DNA from: VRUE01 sp036379955 | GTDB lineage: Bacteria > Actinomycetota > Thermoleophilia > Solirubrobacterales > 70-9 | NCBI GenBank assembly: GCA_036379955.1 | Contig: DASVFR010000001.1 | Coordinates: 1 to 52,436 of the forward strand | Direction of reading: 5' to 3' | Length of the DNA: 52,436 nucleotides | Shown here: in pieces, positions 50,547-52,436 of the stretch | Numbering within the stretch: position 1 is the stretch's first letter | How the letters are laid out: each line of letters starts with the position of its first letter | The notes under the pieces: generated by a model | Told to the model about the DNA's origin: nothing | Seen by the model: the letters and a program-made list of their open reading frames with translations, nothing else | The model's database searches: none | Translations under genes and position numbers: made by a program

Positions 50547-50567
50547 GACTGGTTCCTCTCCTCGGGG

Positions 50568-51026
50568 CTAGGCGTTCGGAACGCTACCGGTGTGTCCCTG
50601 CGACGCGCGTTCCATGCGGAGCATGAGGGCGGCTGAGGGAACGACCTTGCCGGTGGCGTAGGTGGACAACCGCGAGGCAGACGTTCCCACGCGCGATGCG
50701 AACTCCACGCGCGACATGCCCGACCTCTCAATGGCGCGCCGCACCTCGTCGGCGACTGCTTGCCGCTCGTTTTCCTCCGTGGCCCGGCGAGCGCGAGCGA
50801 TCACCCTCTCCATTGCCTCGGCAACGCCGAACGGACGACTGTGGGAGAGCACTTCCTCGACCGCGCGCGCGACCGGCCCCCACGGGTCCGCGCGAACCGC
50901 GGCCGCGAGTCGTCGCCACTCCGAGAGCCCGCCCCGCTCAAGCCCGGTCTGGATTGCCTCGACGGGCCAGCTGTCGATTGGGTCATGCGGAGACGACTCG
51001 ACGTTGCGGAACCTGAGAGCGCTCAT
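50568..51026 (-). CDS. XRE-type HTH protein, putative antitoxin
   Basis: 152 residues. An N-terminal helical region (SEWRRLAAAVRADPWGPVARAV) precedes a C-terminal helix-turn-helix (AIERSGMSRVEFASRVGTSASRLSTYATGKVVPSAALMLRME). ATG 51026 overlaps the nucleotidyltransferase stop as ATGA. The pairing suggests a toxin-antitoxin unit in which this protein represses from the palindrome at 51718-51735. The gene order (enzyme first, HTH second) is the reverse of hipBA. Confidence 0.78.
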   Translation of the reverse strand: MSALRFRNVESSPHDPIDSWPVEAIQTGLERGGLSEWRRLAAAVRADPWGPVARAVEEVLSHSRPFGVAEAMERVIARARRATEENERQAVADEVRRAIERSGMSRVEFASRVGTSASRLSTYATGKVVPSAALMLRMERASQGHTGSVPNA

Positions 51027-51709
51027 CTCTCGACCATCGACGCGGCAATCTCTCCGAGCGTCTCCTTCACCGCGTCCCAATCGCTCCACCGCTTTCTCAA
51101 GCGACGATAGGAGGAGAGCTGGCTGACGACGGCGGGGTCGGCGGGCTGTGGATCGGACAGCTGTCGTACTAGCTGCGAAGCGACTCCGTCTCCCTCGCCC
51201 GATTGATCGGCGTAGTAGCGGTCGATGTCGGCCAGCACCTCGGCGGCTCGATCCACCCCCATATGGTCGGCCAAGGCGGCGAGATCGAGATAGTCGCGGG
51301 TCTGGTTGCGGCGAACGATGAGAAACGCCTTGATGCGCAGCGTCTCCTCGACGGTCGGGACGGTGACCTTGTCCCCTGACGGGAGGACGGCCTCGGCTAC
51401 CTCCAGCGGCGTCTTACGCAACATCTGCCGCACGCCAGTTTCGATCCCGTCGAGATTGCCGAGGATCACCTTCCCCGGCGACACTCGGTTGGTCGCCCAG
51501 CCTTCGTCCTGCTCGACCGCCTCCAGCACCATCTCAAAGCGATCGGCAAGGTCCGCCAGGACGTGGTCGTGGTCGCGCGATTCCCTGTGGTCGGCGTAGA
51601 GGATGGCGGCCGAGCCGCCGACGAGCACAGCTCCGGGGACCAGGCGCTGCAGGTGGGCAGCGGACTCCAAGAGGGCCAGGAACTGAGGATCTCGCTTACC
51701 AACGTCCAT
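51023..51709 (-). CDS. Nucleotidyltransferase-fold protein, putative toxin (AbiEii-like)
   Basis: 228 residues. VPGAVLVGGSAAILYADHRE followed by SRDHDHVLADL resembles the G-G-S/T-A ... D-x-D core of pol-beta-type nucleotidyltransferases of the AbiEii/MenA group, but the metal pair reads D-H-D-H, a variant of the common D-I/L-D. KAFLIVRRNQTRDYLDLAAL is the conserved Lys/Asp C-terminal block. AbiEii-type toxins block growth by modifying tRNA or nucleotides. ATG 51709 has TAATCT 6 bases upstream. Coupled to the HTH gene. Confidence 0.75.
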   Translation of the reverse strand: MDVGKRDPQFLALLESAAHLQRLVPGAVLVGGSAAILYADHRESRDHDHVLADLADRFEMVLEAVEQDEGWATNRVSPGKVILGNLDGIETGVRQMLRKTPLEVAEAVLPSGDKVTVPTVEETLRIKAFLIVRRNQTRDYLDLAALADHMGVDRAAEVLADIDRYYADQSGEGDGVASQLVRQLSDPQPADPAVVSQLSSYRRLRKRWSDWDAVKETLGEIAASMVER

Positions 51710-51715
51710 CTAAAG

Positions 51716-51735
51716 AGATTATCAGAAATGATAAT
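51716..51735. promoter_or_regulatory. Promoter and palindromic operator of the nucleotidyltransferase/HTH pair
   Basis: Perfect 7-bp arms ATTATCA / TGATAAT with a 4-base centre (51718-51735) overlap the minus-strand -10 TAATCT (51721-51716), which ends 6 bases before ATG 51709. AT-rich in a GC-rich genome; ideal for autorepression. Confidence 0.65.
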
Positions 51736-51771
51736 AAGTTAAGGCAGAATCCCAGTTTGCCTTCGGGATAT

Positions 51772-51807
51772 TCACGATCTGTCCCGGCTATAACTCACGA
51801 TCTGTCC
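51772..51807. repeat. Two 13-bp direct repeats, 23 bp apart
   Basis: TCACGATCTGTCC occurs at 51772-51784 and 51795-51807, both followed by an imperfect continuation. They lie between the end of the RibD-like gene and the nucleotidyltransferase promoter. Possible remnant of an insertion-sequence end or a regulator site; origin unproven. Confidence 0.5.
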
Positions 51808-51821
51808 AGGTTGTGGGCGGA

Positions 51822-52385
51822 TCAGCGACGCCGATAGCGCGCGAAGAGCTCGCCCTCGCGCTCGAGCAGCCAGACGAGCTCGAGCGGGGCGATCTCGGCG
51901 AGCGCGCCTTCGAGGATGCGCGGGGCGCCGCCGCCGGTCAGCTTCGGGGCGATCGTGAGGAAGAGCTCGTCGACGAGGTCGGCGGCCTGCAGGGAGCCAT
52001 GCAGGGTGGGCCCGCCCTCGCAGATCACGGCCCGCACGCCTTCCTCGCGCAGGGAGCGCAGGAGCTCGGAGAGGTCGGCCCACTCGCCGCCGCCGCTTTC
52101 GACCACGATCAGCCGCTTCTCGAGGCCGGCGTAGCGCTCGGCCCGCATCGTCCCGGCGCCGATCATCACCGCGTCGAAGCGCTTGCGCAGGCCGGCGAGC
52201 ATCGCCGTGTCGGTGTCGGAGCCGATCGGGCCGGAGACGCCTTCGATCGTCGCCCGTCCGTCGACGGTGGCGGCGAAGTTCATCGCGACGAAGGGCCGTC
52301 CCTCGCGCTCCTCCTCCCAGGGCCGGTAGGAGTCGAGCTGCTCCTCGACGGTCGTCTCGCCCGGGTCCGGGATCAGGCGCCGCAT
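51822..52385 (-). CDS. RibD C-terminal-domain/dihydrofolate reductase-like protein
   Basis: 187 residues. DHFR-like fold of the RibD reductase type: PFVAMNFAATVDGRATI, GIGSDTDT-like GPIGSDTDTAML, IGAGTMRAERY and CEGGPTLHGSLQAADLVDELFL, the NADPH and substrate blocks. May reduce the ribosyl pyrimidine in riboflavin synthesis or another small molecule; no deaminase domain is fused. ATG 52385 has TAGGCT 7 bases upstream (leaderless). Stand-alone at the window edge, upstream of the toxin-antitoxin-like pair. Confidence 0.85.
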   Translation of the reverse strand: MRRLIPDPGETTVEEQLDSYRPWEEEREGRPFVAMNFAATVDGRATIEGVSGPIGSDTDTAMLAGLRKRFDAVMIGAGTMRAERYAGLEKRLIVVESGGGEWADLSELLRSLREEGVRAVICEGGPTLHGSLQAADLVDELFLTIAPKLTGGGAPRILEGALAEIAPLELVWLLEREGELFARYRRR

Positions 52386-52392
52386 TGCGTCG

Positions 52393-52398
52393 AGCCTA
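52393..52398 (-). promoter_or_regulatory. -10 element TAGGCT of the RibD-like gene
   Basis: Minus-strand TAGGCT ends 7 bases before ATG 52385; the same hexamer and layout are seen before the double-SDR gene at 20697. Confidence 0.5.
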
Positions 52399-52436
52399 CT
52401 TTGGACGTGCCGTGAGTTGTGCCACCGTATGGGTGG

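Overview
The window reads as a chromosomal stretch of a high-GC actinobacterium, most probably class Thermoleophilia (Solirubrobacterales-like). This placement is an inference from gene content. The evidence is a fused E2-E1 2-oxoglutarate dehydrogenase (Kgd type), a decaprenyl-phosphate phosphoribosyltransferase-like UbiA protein, secreted proteins with TTAKIKNGAVT-type decapeptide repeats, and a very common TANNNT-N6-10-ATG/GTG arrangement that implies leaderless mRNAs. No rRNA, tRNA, CRISPR array, integrase or transposase gene was seen.

Layout. 1-1.5 kb: 3' part of a propionyl-CoA carboxylase beta chain, then a secreted trypsin-like protease. 2.4-4.06 kb: hipBA toxin-antitoxin pair with three evenly spaced palindromic operators. 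4.06-8.05 kb: polyamine-type ABC transporter in the order potA-potD-potB-potC, tightly coupled and using GTG/TTG starts, with an anomalous potA start. 8.1-8.8 kb: NlpC/P60 cell-wall hydrolase under a c-di-AMP (ydaO/yuaA) riboswitch. 8.9-13.2 kb: an SDR, aconitase behind a perfect 24-bp palindrome, and a DUF3817 membrane protein. 13.3-16.6 kb: large secreted repeat protein. 16.6-20.6 kb: Kgd with an intact N-terminal lipoyl domain. 20.7-24.5 kb: a fatty acyl-CoA reductase-like double SDR followed by an alkyl-DHAP synthase-like flavoprotein, a plausible aerobic ether-lipid pair. 24.6-30.5 kb: a small unknown protein, the UbiA enzyme, an AT-richer Fic protein that looks transferred, two unknown proteins, citrate synthase and a PfkB kinase. 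30.6-35.7 kb: quinone oxidoreductase, DEAD-box helicase, a response regulator/histidine kinase pair and an APH-type kinase. 35.7-41.6 kb: a four-gene overlapping operon on the minus strand (GT39-type membrane glycosyltransferase, lipoprotein, acyltransferase 3, tandem methyltransferase). 41.6-47.3 kb: secreted/lipoprotein genes and an operon with a crotonyl-CoA carboxylase/reductase homologue, a methyltransferase and a GT2 glycosyltransferase. 47.4-52.4 kb: a degenerate ORF6N gene, an AAA/DUF4143 ATPase, an ACAD10/11-like acyl-CoA dehydrogenase, a nucleotidyltransferase/HTH pair resembling a toxin-antitoxin module, and a RibD-like reductase.

How it fits together. Aconitase, 2-oxoglutarate dehydrogenase and citrate synthase lie within 20 kb, alongside propionyl-CoA carboxylase and a CCR homologue, so central carbon and short-chain acyl-CoA metabolism dominate. 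Around them are envelope genes and small mobile or defence-like modules (hipBA, Fic, ORF6N/DUF4143, nucleotidyltransferase/HTH).

The least explained part of the DNA is a set of long GC-rich palindromes. One type, built around AAAAGCGC and GCGCTTTT with an ATGTC loop, occurs twice and lies in frame inside two unrelated genes. Several larger nested inverted repeats sit between genes and in the Kgd interdomain linker.
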